Positions 18,001 to 25,083 of a stretch of 33,723 nt of DNA are shown one piece after another. Numbering within the stretch: the stretch's first letter is position 1; the number at the start of each line of letters is the position of its first letter. The position numbers and the translations under genes are program-made. The notes under the pieces were generated by a model. It was not told the DNA's origin. It did not search any database and worked only from the letters and a program-made list of their open reading frames with translations. Origin of the DNA: Bacteroidota bacterium (GTDB lineage Bacteria > Bacteroidota > Bacteroidia > CAIKAF01); assembly GCA_023432985.1 (NCBI GenBank), contig JAEZEQ010000049.1, positions 1-33,723 on the forward strand. Direction: 5' to 3'.

Positions 18001-18491
18001 TCAGTTGGTTTTTGAAAGCAGAAAAAGGGAATAAGCGCTATAATAGTGCCTTTTTACGTAATAGAAATTACGATTTACTTGTTTACTGGATAGAGAATAA
18101 ATTCAGTTACCAAAAAGAAAGTAAATGGCGTATTAGTGCCAGTCACCATTTTAGTTACAAAGAAAACGAAAATAGTCCCCACGCCCTCATGGGAGGCGAA
18201 CTTGCTCGTTTGCATAATGTGGGCTTAGAGGGCAGTATACATTTTTTGAAACAAGGAATGATTAGTCTGAAATTGAATACAGTATGGATAGATTATAACG
18301 GACAATTGAATTCAAATTTAGGCTACGAAATGTTGGGTGGATTGGCCAATGGCTTGAATGGAACCTGGAATTTACAGATACAACAAAACATAGGAAAAAA
18401 TCTGCAAGCCAGCTTTATATATGAAGGGAGGGCCGGCAAGGAAATGCAACCCGGGCATTTTGGCAGTATGCAGATAAGGGCATATTTTTAG
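15030..18491 (+). CDS. Large SprA-like outer-membrane beta-barrel protein, function unknown
   Basis: 1153 residues from the ATG at 15030, where a clear signal peptide starts ('MKKLLIILLYFLFALGNYAQ'). The frame is open from 14979, but that would bury the signal peptide and lie upstream of the -7 element. Residues about 133-212 ('LLRGISLGNSQSLSLQSALN', 'ISDENIPIQPEGTTQRIADF') and 273-348 ('GPYRLSGANGEQFIVVLSGT', 'DYIIDYNTAEITFTARQLIT') resemble conserved segments that I recall from SprA, the T9SS translocon, and its relatives. The rest is long amphipathic beta strands and ends in phenylalanine (RAYF), as outer-membrane barrels do. Residues 833-844 (DFNGNGVPDLDE) form an EF-hand-like calcium loop. 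It is half the length of true SprA (about 2400), so I do not call it SprA. It stands alone, divergent from tdh. Confidence 0.75.
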   Translation: MKKLLIILLYFLFALGNYAQHTKVFAVQDSIKVDSLSLRESSVEVFIGSEKLDTIFYKVDWKKSLLYFNLNQENLNGFDSLRISYKTWPIYFGKSFALRNPQFKDSSQHILWTESMAQEKEEPFFQTGGLEKSGSLLRGISLGNSQSLSLQSALNLQLSGQLADNVEIRASISDENIPIQPEGTTQRIADFDRIFIEISIAKQKIIAGDFILNKPNSYFMNYFKKGQGLQIQTRFDNTSIFKKNAPKGQMLLQASGAIARGKFARNNFNGQEGNQGPYRLSGANGEQFIVVLSGTERVFIDGKLLVRGRENDYIIDYNTAEITFTARQLITKDRRISVEFEYSERNYGRLMYQVGNEWSMGNFSYRLNFFTEQDLKNQSLQQSLSPEHILLLNSIGDKEDLAVAPSVTYVDFNPNEILYKAIDSIQSGDTIRIYKYSTHPDSARYRVYFSQVSTATGNYALEQNTANGKVYRYVGPGNGDFIAAIKLVSPKTQRMFSFGASWQLHKNFKVDAELAYSIFDKNSFSTIDNKDNGGYAYTVQFIYNKKIKNKKNKARSIDWILKYEQVEKSFTPIVRWRNVEFERDFNLGAVVGHEYIPSFSLNYYGSAHSKLHFKSTAFIKEALFLKNDVRYIYKKQGWDINLWAATLHSDGLVKTQFYRQQSDIKRDIGRHLQIQLTGETEYNSMRTDSLLSNSYMFNDWQLSIGSPDSNSKWKWKLFYRPRIDHRPMAQALHFAGLGQNMGMELKAQINKQQNLSLLFTYRDFKKGKYELLPETENSNSATGRLEYNARLLNQSIQINTFYELGSGMENKKDYSFIRVNNGQGTHYWEIGLDFNGNGVPDLDEFQEAQFVGQGNYVKILVPSLEYVKTYNTQFNQNLLLKFPANYRNGKKWQRILYKFSNQTVYRINKKTQNPALDKVLNPFSAAYGDSSIPYLHYSFRNTFYFNKNEGRYGIDIEYRDIRSKSSLTNGIDSRQDEAWQIRSRYNISRRISWFLKAEKGNKRYNSAFLRNRNYDLLVYWIENKFSYQKESKWRISASHHFSYKENENSPHALMGGELARLHNVGLEGSIHFLKQGMISLKLNTVWIDYNGQLNSNLGYEMLGGLANGLNGTWNLQIQQNIGKNLQASFIYEGRAGKEMQPGHFGSMQIRAYF

Positions 18492-18513
18492 CGAAAATTG
18501 TATGATAAAATGG

Positions 18514-18545
18514 AAAAAAAAACAGGTATACGAAGATACCTGTTT
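18514..18545. terminator. Bidirectional terminator between convergent genes
   Basis: AACAGGTAT and ATACCTGTT form a perfect 9-bp stem (10 with a flanking A-T) around ACGAAG. On the minus strand it is followed by nine T, making a strong terminator for the zinc peptidase gene; on the plus strand the T tract is short, giving a weaker terminator for the SprA-like gene. Confidence 0.85.
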
Positions 18546-18570
18546 CAAAACAATATAAGAATGAGATTAA

Positions 18571-19260
18571 TTAATCTCTATTTCCTAAAAGGCGTAATAC
18601 AAAATAGATTAGCGTTGTGAGTGCATAAAGTGCATTAACTACATATGTAGTAGCTGCCAATTTCAATGCATGTTTTGCTTTAGGCATTTCTTCGGCTGTT
18701 GCCACATTAGCGGTTTGAATCCACGCCAATCCGCGGTTGGTTGCGTCAAATTCGACCGGCAGCGTAACCAAGGCAAAAAGGGTAATCATACCTTGTGCGG
18801 CAACAATAATAGATAAGATAATTTTATTATCGAACATTTGAAACACAAAGCCCAACATCATCGAAGCCATAAACACGAGGTTCATAATAGTGGAACTCAC
18901 ATTCACGATAGGCACCATTTTAGAGCGAAAATTCAGCCATCTGTATGCGGTGGCATGTTGCACAGCGTGTCCTACTTCGTGAGCGGCCACTGCGGCGGCA
19001 CTGATACTGCGACCGGCGTATACTTCCGGACTGAGGTTTACGGTTTTATTGGCCGGATTATAATGGTCAGTCAAATGCCCGGGGACACTGATTACCGACA
19101 CATCATAAATACCGTTGTCGTGTAGCATGCGTTGCGCAATTTCTTTACCGCTTAACCCACTACTTAATGCATACTGTGCATATTTATTAAATGCACTTTT
19201 CAATCTCCAGCCTACAAAAAGGCTTATACCCATAAACAAAATTCCGATGAGAAATAACAT
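18571..19260 (-). CDS. Membrane zinc metallopeptidase, YugP type
   Basis: 229 residues, usual for this family (Zn_peptidase_2). The zinc motif HEVGH lies in 'AAVAAHEVGHAVQHATAY' (about 93-110). Preceding it is the typical 'VSVISVPGHLTDHYNPANKT'. An N-terminal membrane helix (1-17) and three further hydrophobic helices (about 118-142, 147-168, 203-225) place it in the membrane. Near the C-terminus is 'VTLPVEFDATNRGLAWI', also typical. The substrate is unknown for nearly all members. Single-gene unit, convergent with the SprA-like gene, divergent from surE. Confidence 0.88.
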   Translation of the reverse strand: MLFLIGILFMGISLFVGWRLKSAFNKYAQYALSSGLSGKEIAQRMLHDNGIYDVSVISVPGHLTDHYNPANKTVNLSPEVYAGRSISAAAVAAHEVGHAVQHATAYRWLNFRSKMVPIVNVSSTIMNLVFMASMMLGFVFQMFDNKIILSIIVAAQGMITLFALVTLPVEFDATNRGLAWIQTANVATAEEMPKAKHALKLAATTYVVNALYALTTLIYFVLRLLGNRD

Positions 19261-19385
19261 AGTATTTTTTTTAAATTTAAATATTCAATTTTTGTACCAA
19301 AACGCAAAATTGCCATTTCAGGTTTGCAAATATCGACAAGTTTACCGAAAAATGGATATAATGCGTTCATTTTGGCAGACAATTT

Positions 19386-19393
19386 TACCTTTG
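19386..19393 (+). promoter_or_regulatory. Probable -7 promoter element of surE
   Basis: TACCTTTG, a full TAnnTTTG match, ends 18 bp before the surE ATG. The -33 region has no perfectly spaced TTG. Confidence 0.6.
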
Positions 19394-19411
19394 TAGAAAA
19401 ATTGGCAGTAG

Positions 19412-20176
19412 ATGAAACCATTAATATTAATCACCAATGACGACGGGGTACATGCTCCGGGTATTAAAGCATTAATCGAAGTTGCCTCCCATTTCGGAGA
19501 TATCTTTGTGGTTGCCCCCGACAGTCCCCAAAGCGGCATGGGTCACGCGGTAACCATCAATAATATAATACATATCAATAATCTGAGTCACGAATACGGT
19601 TATCCAATATATTCGTGCAGTGGCACTCCGGTCGATTGTGTAAAAGTGGCCGTACATAATTTACTTCCGCGCAAACCCGATTTAATAATCAGCGGCATCA
19701 ATCACGGCGCCAATTCAAGTATCAATGTCATCTATTCGGGAACCATGTCGGCTGCTGTTGAAGGTGCGGTGATGGGAATTCCTTCAATTGGATTTTCATT
19801 ATGCGACCATAGTTATACAGCTCAATTCAAACCCGGCTTGCCTTTTATTGCCGAAATCATAGAATATGCCTTAAAAAGTCCCCTCCCTGCCGGCGGGTGT
19901 TTGAACGTAAATATTCCCAATATAGAAAAGCCCAAAGGCATCAAAATTTGTCGTCAGGCCGAGGCCCATTGGGACGAAGAATTAGATGAAAGAAAAGACC
20001 CGAGAGGAGGCACTTATTTTTGGCTAACCGGAATATTTACCGTAACCGACAAGAGCGAAGAGTCCGACGAATATGCGTTGGAACAAGGCTATGTTTCTGT
20101 AGTGCCTGTACAATTCGACCTCACCCACTACACCTTGTTGGCTAAAATGAGAAACGATTTTCTGAAAAACACCTAA
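19412..20176 (+). CDS. surE: 5'/3'-nucleotidase SurE
   Basis: 254 residues. It starts with the metal-binding 'MKPLILITNDDGVHAPGIKA' (Asp10-Asp11). It continues with 'VVAPDSPQSGMGHAVT' (Ser metal ligand) and 'DLIISGINHGANSSINVIYS' (Asn ligand), followed by 'GTMSAAVEGAVMGIPSIGFS', all standard for SurE. The enzyme dephosphorylates nucleoside 5'- and 3'-monophosphates in the cytoplasm using divalent metal. A small membrane protein gene follows 15 bp downstream, probably in the same transcript. In several Bacteroidota surE is followed by lpxB, which is not seen here. Confidence 0.96.
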   Translation: MKPLILITNDDGVHAPGIKALIEVASHFGDIFVVAPDSPQSGMGHAVTINNIIHINNLSHEYGYPIYSCSGTPVDCVKVAVHNLLPRKPDLIISGINHGANSSINVIYSGTMSAAVEGAVMGIPSIGFSLCDHSYTAQFKPGLPFIAEIIEYALKSPLPAGGCLNVNIPNIEKPKGIKICRQAEAHWDEELDERKDPRGGTYFWLTGIFTVTDKSEESDEYALEQGYVSVVPVQFDLTHYTLLAKMRNDFLKNT

Positions 20177-20191
20177 AGCAAATTATATATC

Positions 20192-20524
20192 ATGCGTCCT
20201 GTTATACCGCCGAGCGAACAAAAAGGGTTAAAAAGAGACAGTGCCAAATTGGGCATATTATTAGGCTTATTGGTGCCTGCCATTTTCTTTCTGTGTTTAT
20301 GGCTGGCAGACCAATTTTTTGCTACCCGTCTCGATAAAGAATATATGATAAAAGACGGTACCAAACTGGTTATCGGCGTAGCCGTAAATGTATTGCTTTT
20401 TCGTTGGTATATGGTCAAAATGCGTTTCGATCAAACCGGAAAGGGCATATTGGCAGCCACATTTTTCTATGCCATATTTTATATGATTTTCTTTGTGATG
20501 CTCGATAAAACGCTTTTATTTTAA
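20192..20524 (+). CDS. Small three-helix membrane protein, unknown function
   Basis: 110 residues. The basic, polar N-terminus (about 1-19) is followed by three predicted membrane helices at about 20-40 ('LGILLGLLVPAIFFLCLWLA'), 55-74 and 85-106 ('ILAATFFYAIFYMIFFVML'). There is no signal peptide and no recognised domain. It lies 15 bp after surE on the same strand, so it is likely cotranscribed. Its last four bases overlap the end of the convergent hydrolase gene, and the stop codons share the TTTTAAAG region. I do not recognise a function; the surE link alone is not enough to assign one. Confidence 0.75.
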   Translation: MRPVIPPSEQKGLKRDSAKLGILLGLLVPAIFFLCLWLADQFFATRLDKEYMIKDGTKLVIGVAVNVLLFRWYMVKMRFDQTGKGILAATFFYAIFYMIFFVMLDKTLLF

Positions 20525-21306
20525 AGCACAAAATTGCCAACGGCCTTCAAAAAATCTGCCAAATTTTCGCGGGGAACCACATGCCCACAATGGTCGAACA
20601 TCAATAATTCGGCTCCACATATTTCGGCTTGTTTAATAGAATCTGCCGCTGCAATCACTGTATCTTCCCTACCCGAAATAATCATTTTTTTATGCGGAAA
20701 TAAGGCAAACAATCGGGTCAAATCTCGTCTATGTTTCAAGGCACGCATGGTATGAAGAATTATTTCGGTCGGAATGGTTTGGGAGTCTGCCAAATCCTTT
20801 TTCCATGCATGGGGATTTTGGGCATGATAGCGGGCGCTGTATAAATTTTTAAAAAACTCGCCCATATATAAATCTCTATTTTCGAGCAAGATTCGTATTC
20901 CCCTTTCTCTGTTTTTTTGTTTCAATTCCGAATCGGCTTCAGTGGTCGAATTCACCATACAAATAGCTTTAAAGAAGTCGTCGCCAAACAAATCGATCAT
21001 TTCCAATAAAACATAGCCCCCCATACTATGACCGATTCCGTTTATTTCTGAAATAGATTCCTTCTGAAGCGTAATTCCAATTTCATTAGCAATATCGCGC
21101 ACGCTGAAATCGCAGAACCAGTCGTCGGGGCGACTATGTCCGCAGCCGGGCAATTCGAACACAATATGCCTAAAATTAGGAAGGGCGCGTAAAGATTCCG
21201 ACCATAAATCGGCATTTTCGCATAATCCGTGTATCCACAAGAGACAGATTTCCCCTTCTCCTGAAATCCGATAAGCCAGACCTTTATTGCTCCATTTCAT
21301 AATCAA
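20521..21306 (-). CDS. Alpha/beta hydrolase
   Basis: 261 residues, a single alpha/beta hydrolase domain. Oxyanion-hole 'LLWIHGLCENADLW' (His26-Gly27), then 'VFELPGCGHSRPDDW'. The nucleophile elbow is 'GIGHSMGGYVLLEM' with Ser94. The acid is Asp215 ('ISGREDTVIAA') and the base His242 ('DHCGHVVPRENL'). All three catalytic residues are in place. The overall look is that of small ester or thioester hydrolases; the substrate cannot be predicted. An alternative start is the second ATG two codons later. It is convergent with the surE unit, overlapping by 4 bp, and divergent from lhgO. Confidence 0.9.
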   Translation of the reverse strand: MIMKWSNKGLAYRISGEGEICLLWIHGLCENADLWSESLRALPNFRHIVFELPGCGHSRPDDWFCDFSVRDIANEIGITLQKESISEINGIGHSMGGYVLLEMIDLFGDDFFKAICMVNSTTEADSELKQKNRERGIRILLENRDLYMGEFFKNLYSARYHAQNPHAWKKDLADSQTIPTEIILHTMRALKHRRDLTRLFALFPHKKMIISGREDTVIAAADSIKQAEICGAELLMFDHCGHVVPRENLADFLKAVGNFVL

Positions 21307-21419
21307 AAATCAACATAGAAAAGTTTACAATGCGAAGTAAAAAAACAAATTGTTCATTACCTATTCAAAAATGAGCATATTTTTTTCGAAAAATGAACAT
21401 AAAAACTCGATAAACTCAG

Positions 21420-21427
21420 TAATTTTG
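21420..21427 (+). promoter_or_regulatory. Probable -7 promoter element of the L-2-hydroxyglutarate oxidase gene
   Basis: TAATTTTG, a full TAnnTTTG match, ends only 13 bp before the TTG start codon. Transcription starting about 7 nt further would give a leader of a few nucleotides. No clean TTG -33 element. Confidence 0.55.
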
Positions 21428-21440
21428 CAAAAAAAAGAAA

Positions 21441-22661
21441 TTGAGCGAACTGGAATTTGATATAATCGTAGTGGGTGGTGGAATCGTTGGAGCGGCCAGT
21501 GCATATAAGCTTCAACTTCGATATCCCGACAAAAGTATAGCCCTGATAGAGAAAGAGAAGAATTTAGCCGATCATCAGACCGGAAATAATTCGGGTGTGA
21601 TTCACAGTGGCATTTATTATAAACCGGGATCCTATAAGGCCAAAAATTGTGTTGAGGGCCGAAGGGAGTTGGTTGCCTTTGCGAAAGAACACGGGATAAA
21701 GCATGAGATTTGCGGCAAGCTGATTGTGGCGGTGAATCGGGAAGAAGCCGACCGTTTACAAGGCATTTATGAACGTGGTTTGGCCAATGACATAGAAGAT
21801 ATGGAAATGGTGACTGCTGCCCAAATGAAAGAAATAGAACCTCATATAGAAGGCATAGCGGGAATTCGTGTCGGTTGTACGGGCATTATAGATTTCAGAG
21901 GGGTAACCGATACCTTAGGCAATTTATTAGAAAGTTTGAATCCGCGCAGTAAAGTATTTCGTCATACCGAAATAAATGCCGTTCGTAATGAAGATAATAT
22001 GAAAGTATTGATATCCAATAAGGGGAACTTCAAAGCGAAAAAGGTCGTTTTTTGTGCGGGCTTACAAAGCGATAGAATGGCCCAAATGGATGGGATAAAA
22101 ACTCAGGCTAAAATAGTTGGATTTCGTGGGGATTATTATGATCTGACCGAAAAAGGCAAGCATAAAATCAAGCATTTGGTATATCCGGTTCCCAATCCGG
22201 CTTTCCCATTTTTGGGCGTACATTTTACGCGGATGACGGATGGTACTATAGAATGTGGACCCAATGCCGTTTTCACATTCAAAAGAGAAGGCTATGGAAA
22301 AACAGATTTTAGCCTGAAAGACACCCTAGATGCACTTGGGTTTATTGGCACATGGCGACTTTTTTTCAAACATACCCGATTTGGAATAGACGAATACAAA
22401 AGAGCATTTAGCAAAGCTCTATTTTTAAAAACCCTACAGCGTTTATTACCCGGCTTAGAATCGGATGATATAAAACCGGGCAGAGCCGGAGTAAGAGCCA
22501 TGGCCTTAGGTCCGGATGGTGAAATCATAGATGATTTTAAATTTGAATACAACGACAACAGCATACATATACTCAATGCACCTTCGCCTGCAGCAACGGC
22601 ATGTTTGGCAATAGGCTCGGAAGTAACCCGCATGGCAGAAGCGCATTTTGGTGAATTTTAA
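21441..22661 (+). CDS. lhgO: L-2-hydroxyglutarate oxidase
   Basis: 406 residues, usual length for the family. The FAD dinucleotide motif GGGIVGAASAY is at 12-22. Next are 'NNSGVIHSGIYYKPGSYKA' (about 49-67), where the family has its conserved His-Ser-Gly, and 'GCTGIIDFRGVTDTLGNLL'. The C-terminal part has 'KPGRAGVRAMALGPDGEIID' and 'HILNAPSPAATACLAIG', both typical. The enzyme oxidises L-2-hydroxyglutarate to 2-oxoglutarate, a metabolite repair reaction that feeds electrons to the membrane. The start is TTG: no ATG or GTG precedes the FAD motif in frame. A gene of unknown function follows after 31 bp and may be cotranscribed. Confidence 0.93.
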   Translation: MSELEFDIIVVGGGIVGAASAYKLQLRYPDKSIALIEKEKNLADHQTGNNSGVIHSGIYYKPGSYKAKNCVEGRRELVAFAKEHGIKHEICGKLIVAVNREEADRLQGIYERGLANDIEDMEMVTAAQMKEIEPHIEGIAGIRVGCTGIIDFRGVTDTLGNLLESLNPRSKVFRHTEINAVRNEDNMKVLISNKGNFKAKKVVFCAGLQSDRMAQMDGIKTQAKIVGFRGDYYDLTEKGKHKIKHLVYPVPNPAFPFLGVHFTRMTDGTIECGPNAVFTFKREGYGKTDFSLKDTLDALGFIGTWRLFFKHTRFGIDEYKRAFSKALFLKTLQRLLPGLESDDIKPGRAGVRAMALGPDGEIIDDFKFEYNDNSIHILNAPSPAATACLAIGSEVTRMAEAHFGEF

Positions 22662-22692
22662 AAAAAAGCATAACCCCCTAAAATAAAATCAC

Positions 22693-23238
22693 ATGTTTGG
22701 ATTTTTAAAAAGAAACAAGGTTAGTCGGGATAAACTGGTTCAGATTTATACCGATAATTTATTCGATGTCATAGAGCGTGGATTTCCGGAAGTGGCCGAA
22801 TTCATTAATACAGAAAAGCAATTCGAAAAATCTCCACAAATCGGCCAGGCCGACTTTGAATGGTTTTCCTACATCATATACGGCGGGAATATGTTGAATT
22901 TATATCAATATTTTGGAGAAGAAGAAGCCGATGATCTGAAATATAAAATCATTGCGGAAGTAGCCGAAAGATATACCAAAAGAGACCGTGTGGTAGCTGA
23001 AGATATGATATTGGAATATGAAAAATTCTTAACCGATATACAGCGTAAAACTTCTGATGTTTCCAAAACCATATCACTGGCCTTGTTTTATAAATTTCAG
23101 TTGAACGATTATCAGAACGAGCATTTCCAAAAAATCAATACACCCAATCCGGTTTTCTTTAAAGAATTAAACGAGATGATGGAATTATTTATATGGAATT
23201 GGCCCGAATTTTTGAATAAATATAAAATCGGTTCCTAG
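22693..23238 (+). CDS. Conserved-looking protein of unknown function
   Basis: 181 residues, soluble, mostly helical and acidic (pattern EEEADDLKYKIIAEVAERY). There is no signal peptide or membrane helix. The N-terminus 'MFGFLKRNKVSRDKLVQIY' is basic, the middle 'GQADFEWFSYIIYGGNMLNL' aromatic, and the C-terminus rich in Trp/Phe ('ELFIWNWPEFLNKYKIG'). No motif of a known enzyme is visible. Codon use and base composition match the neighbours, which supports a real gene. It lies 31 bp after lhgO on the same strand. I do not recognise the family. Confidence 0.75.
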   Translation: MFGFLKRNKVSRDKLVQIYTDNLFDVIERGFPEVAEFINTEKQFEKSPQIGQADFEWFSYIIYGGNMLNLYQYFGEEEADDLKYKIIAEVAERYTKRDRVVAEDMILEYEKFLTDIQRKTSDVSKTISLALFYKFQLNDYQNEHFQKINTPNPVFFKELNEMMELFIWNWPEFLNKYKIGS

Positions 23239-23330
23239 CATGCTGATTCATTTTCGATTATCTCCATTTTCGGGAATAAAAATGAAAATGAGAAAAGCTA
23301 AACTTCGTTTTTCATAGGCTGATACGGCTA

Positions 23331-23359
23331 TTGATAAGCTAAAAAAATCATTACATTTG
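23331..23359 (+). promoter_or_regulatory. Bacteroidota-type promoter of tatC
   Basis: TTG (-33) at 23331-23333, 18-nt spacer, TACATTTG (-7) at 23352-23359, ending 7 bp before the tatC ATG. Both elements match the consensus; the resulting mRNA would be leaderless or almost so. Confidence 0.8.
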
Positions 23360-23366
23360 TCGCATT

Positions 23367-24209
23367 ATGCCATTGGATCAACCGGAAGAAGAAAAAGAAA
23401 TGTCATTTCTCGACCACCTCGAAGAGCTCAGGTGGCATTTGGTTCGCATTGTGATTGCAGTTTTAATCGGCGCAGTTATAGCATTTATATATGACGAAAT
23501 CTTATTCGATAAAATCATATTTGCCCCCAAGGATCCGAATTTTATTACCTATAGAGTATTTTGTAAGATAGGCCAATTCTTTGGTGTAAATGGATTATGC
23601 ATACAGGAAATCCCCATTCAGATAATCAACATGAATATGGGGGGACAATTCAACATGCATATGTGGGCCAGTTTAATCGCCGGAGTCATCCTTGCATTTC
23701 CTTTTATCATATACGAATTATGGTCATTTTTAAAACCGGCATTATATGCACATGAGAAAAAAAGTGCGGGTGGTTTGCTTATATATACCGGTATTTTATT
23801 TGCGTTGGGCGTTGCATTCGGATATTTTGTACTCAGTGCGCTCACTATAAATTTTCTAGGAAATTATCAGATAAGCAGCGGCAATATTGCCAATAATATC
23901 AATATCTCTTCCTATATCAGTTCCATAACTATGGTAACCCTGGCTACGGGGATATTATTCGAATTGCCGGTGGTTATTTATTTTCTTACAAAAATAGGCA
24001 TGGTTACTCCGGCCTTCCTCCGGAAATACAGACGTCATGCTTTAATTTTGAATTTAGTTTTAAGTGCCATTATCACGCCTCCCGACATTATCAGTCAGGT
24101 CATCATTGCCATGCCATTGACCATTTTATATGAATTGGGAATTTGGGTTTCGGCACGTGCCGTAAAAGGAATAGAAAAAGAAAAAAGCGAGGCATTGGTT
24201 AAAAAATAA
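23367..24209 (+). CDS. tatC: Sec-independent (twin-arginine) protein translocase subunit TatC
   Basis: 280 residues. The family N-terminus 'EMSFLDHLEELRWHLVRIVI' (about 11-30) leads into helix 1. Later come 'FPFIIYELWSFLKPALYAHE' with the conserved Glu and the cytoplasmic 'FLRKYRRHALILNLVLSAII' followed by 'TPPDIISQVIIAMPLTILYE', all diagnostic of TatC. Six membrane helices are expected. TatC recognises twin-arginine signal peptides and, with TatA, exports folded proteins across the inner membrane. No tatA/B gene lies next to it. A loop between helices 1 and 2 (about residues 55-90) is longer than in E. coli, as is common in Bacteroidota. It has its own promoter. Confidence 0.96.
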   Translation: MPLDQPEEEKEMSFLDHLEELRWHLVRIVIAVLIGAVIAFIYDEILFDKIIFAPKDPNFITYRVFCKIGQFFGVNGLCIQEIPIQIINMNMGGQFNMHMWASLIAGVILAFPFIIYELWSFLKPALYAHEKKSAGGLLIYTGILFALGVAFGYFVLSALTINFLGNYQISSGNIANNINISSYISSITMVTLATGILFELPVVIYFLTKIGMVTPAFLRKYRRHALILNLVLSAIITPPDIISQVIIAMPLTILYELGIWVSARAVKGIEKEKSEALVKK

Positions 24210-24219
24210 AAGCCAAAAA

Positions 24220-24243
24220 AAGGGTAAAATGCCTTTATCCCTT
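24220..24243 (+). terminator. Hairpin after tatC, possible weak terminator
   Basis: AAGGGTAAA and TTTATCCCTT pair (9 bp with one bulged T) around ATGCC, starting 10 bp after the tatC stop. On the plus strand no T run follows; on the minus strand seven T follow. It may attenuate tatC transcripts or stabilise the 3' end, or act only against antisense transcription. Confidence 0.4.
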
Positions 24244-24288
24244 AGAGATAATATGTATCTTGCTCTCTCAATCCGAAAAAGCTAAAAC

Positions 24289-25059
24289 ATGCCAAAGAAA
24301 GGACTTTTACTTTTATTTTTCATTATAGCCCAAGGAGTTTACGCCCAAAACACCGCTTATTTTAATTTGGTAAATGGGCAGAAATTTTCAGCAAAAATTT
24401 TGCATACGGCCAACAAATATTATTTAGTCGAGGGTGCGGACGGAAAATTATTCGAAGTCAACCGTAATGCCGTAAATTCATACCATAATGAAAGTAATAC
24501 CTATACGTTTACAAACCGCTATGCCGGTACAGCTCCCAATGAATTTATATTGCGTAATGCATTAAAGAATGAAATCGGGATAAATGTATTTGCATTATTT
24601 TCGACCGATATACAGGTATTTTATGAATATACCTTCTTAAAATCTCGTTTATCCTTGCGGTTTCCTGTAACCTTTGGGTTCAATAATGGGAATTTCAACA
24701 ATACAAATACCAGTTCCCTTCAAATTCAATTTCCCAAATTCAAAAACAATGTTTTTGGTATAGGTATAGAGCCGCGTATACGGAGTTCCCGCTTTGGCAA
24801 GAATTCGTACGTACTTGGATTCAGTGCCGAATATTTATATATAAACGCAAGTTATTATACCGAATTTGAGAGCATGCATAGCTTGCGTTTGTTTCTTAAC
24901 AACGGGGTTGCGCATAAAATTGGGCATAGGGTAAAATTGGGATATGACGCCGGCATAGGTATGCTTATTAACCCGAGAATAATGCAATCGGGGGGCAATT
25001 TATCCTTTATCCCGTTGCCTCAATTTCGATTTAGAATGAATCTTTCTTATTTATATTAA
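24289..25059 (+). CDS. Outer-membrane beta-barrel-like protein, unknown function
   Basis: 256 residues. A signal peptide is evident (about 1-19, 'GLLLLFFIIAQGVYAQ'). After it a short domain of about 60 residues ('FNLVNGQKFSAKILHTANKY', 'VEGADGKLFEVNRNAVNSYH') looks like a small beta fold that may sense or bind something. From about residue 85 on, the protein consists of alternating beta strands and ends in aromatic residues ('FRFRMNLSYLY'), as outer-membrane barrels do. I do not recognise a named family. It stands between tatC and fabG; fabG follows after 24 bp, possibly in the same transcript. Confidence 0.72.
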   Translation: MPKKGLLLLFFIIAQGVYAQNTAYFNLVNGQKFSAKILHTANKYYLVEGADGKLFEVNRNAVNSYHNESNTYTFTNRYAGTAPNEFILRNALKNEIGINVFALFSTDIQVFYEYTFLKSRLSLRFPVTFGFNNGNFNNTNTSSLQIQFPKFKNNVFGIGIEPRIRSSRFGKNSYVLGFSAEYLYINASYYTEFESMHSLRLFLNNGVAHKIGHRVKLGYDAGIGMLINPRIMQSGGNLSFIPLPQFRFRMNLSYLY

Positions 25060-25083
25060 ACAAATTAAAGTAAACATATTCCT

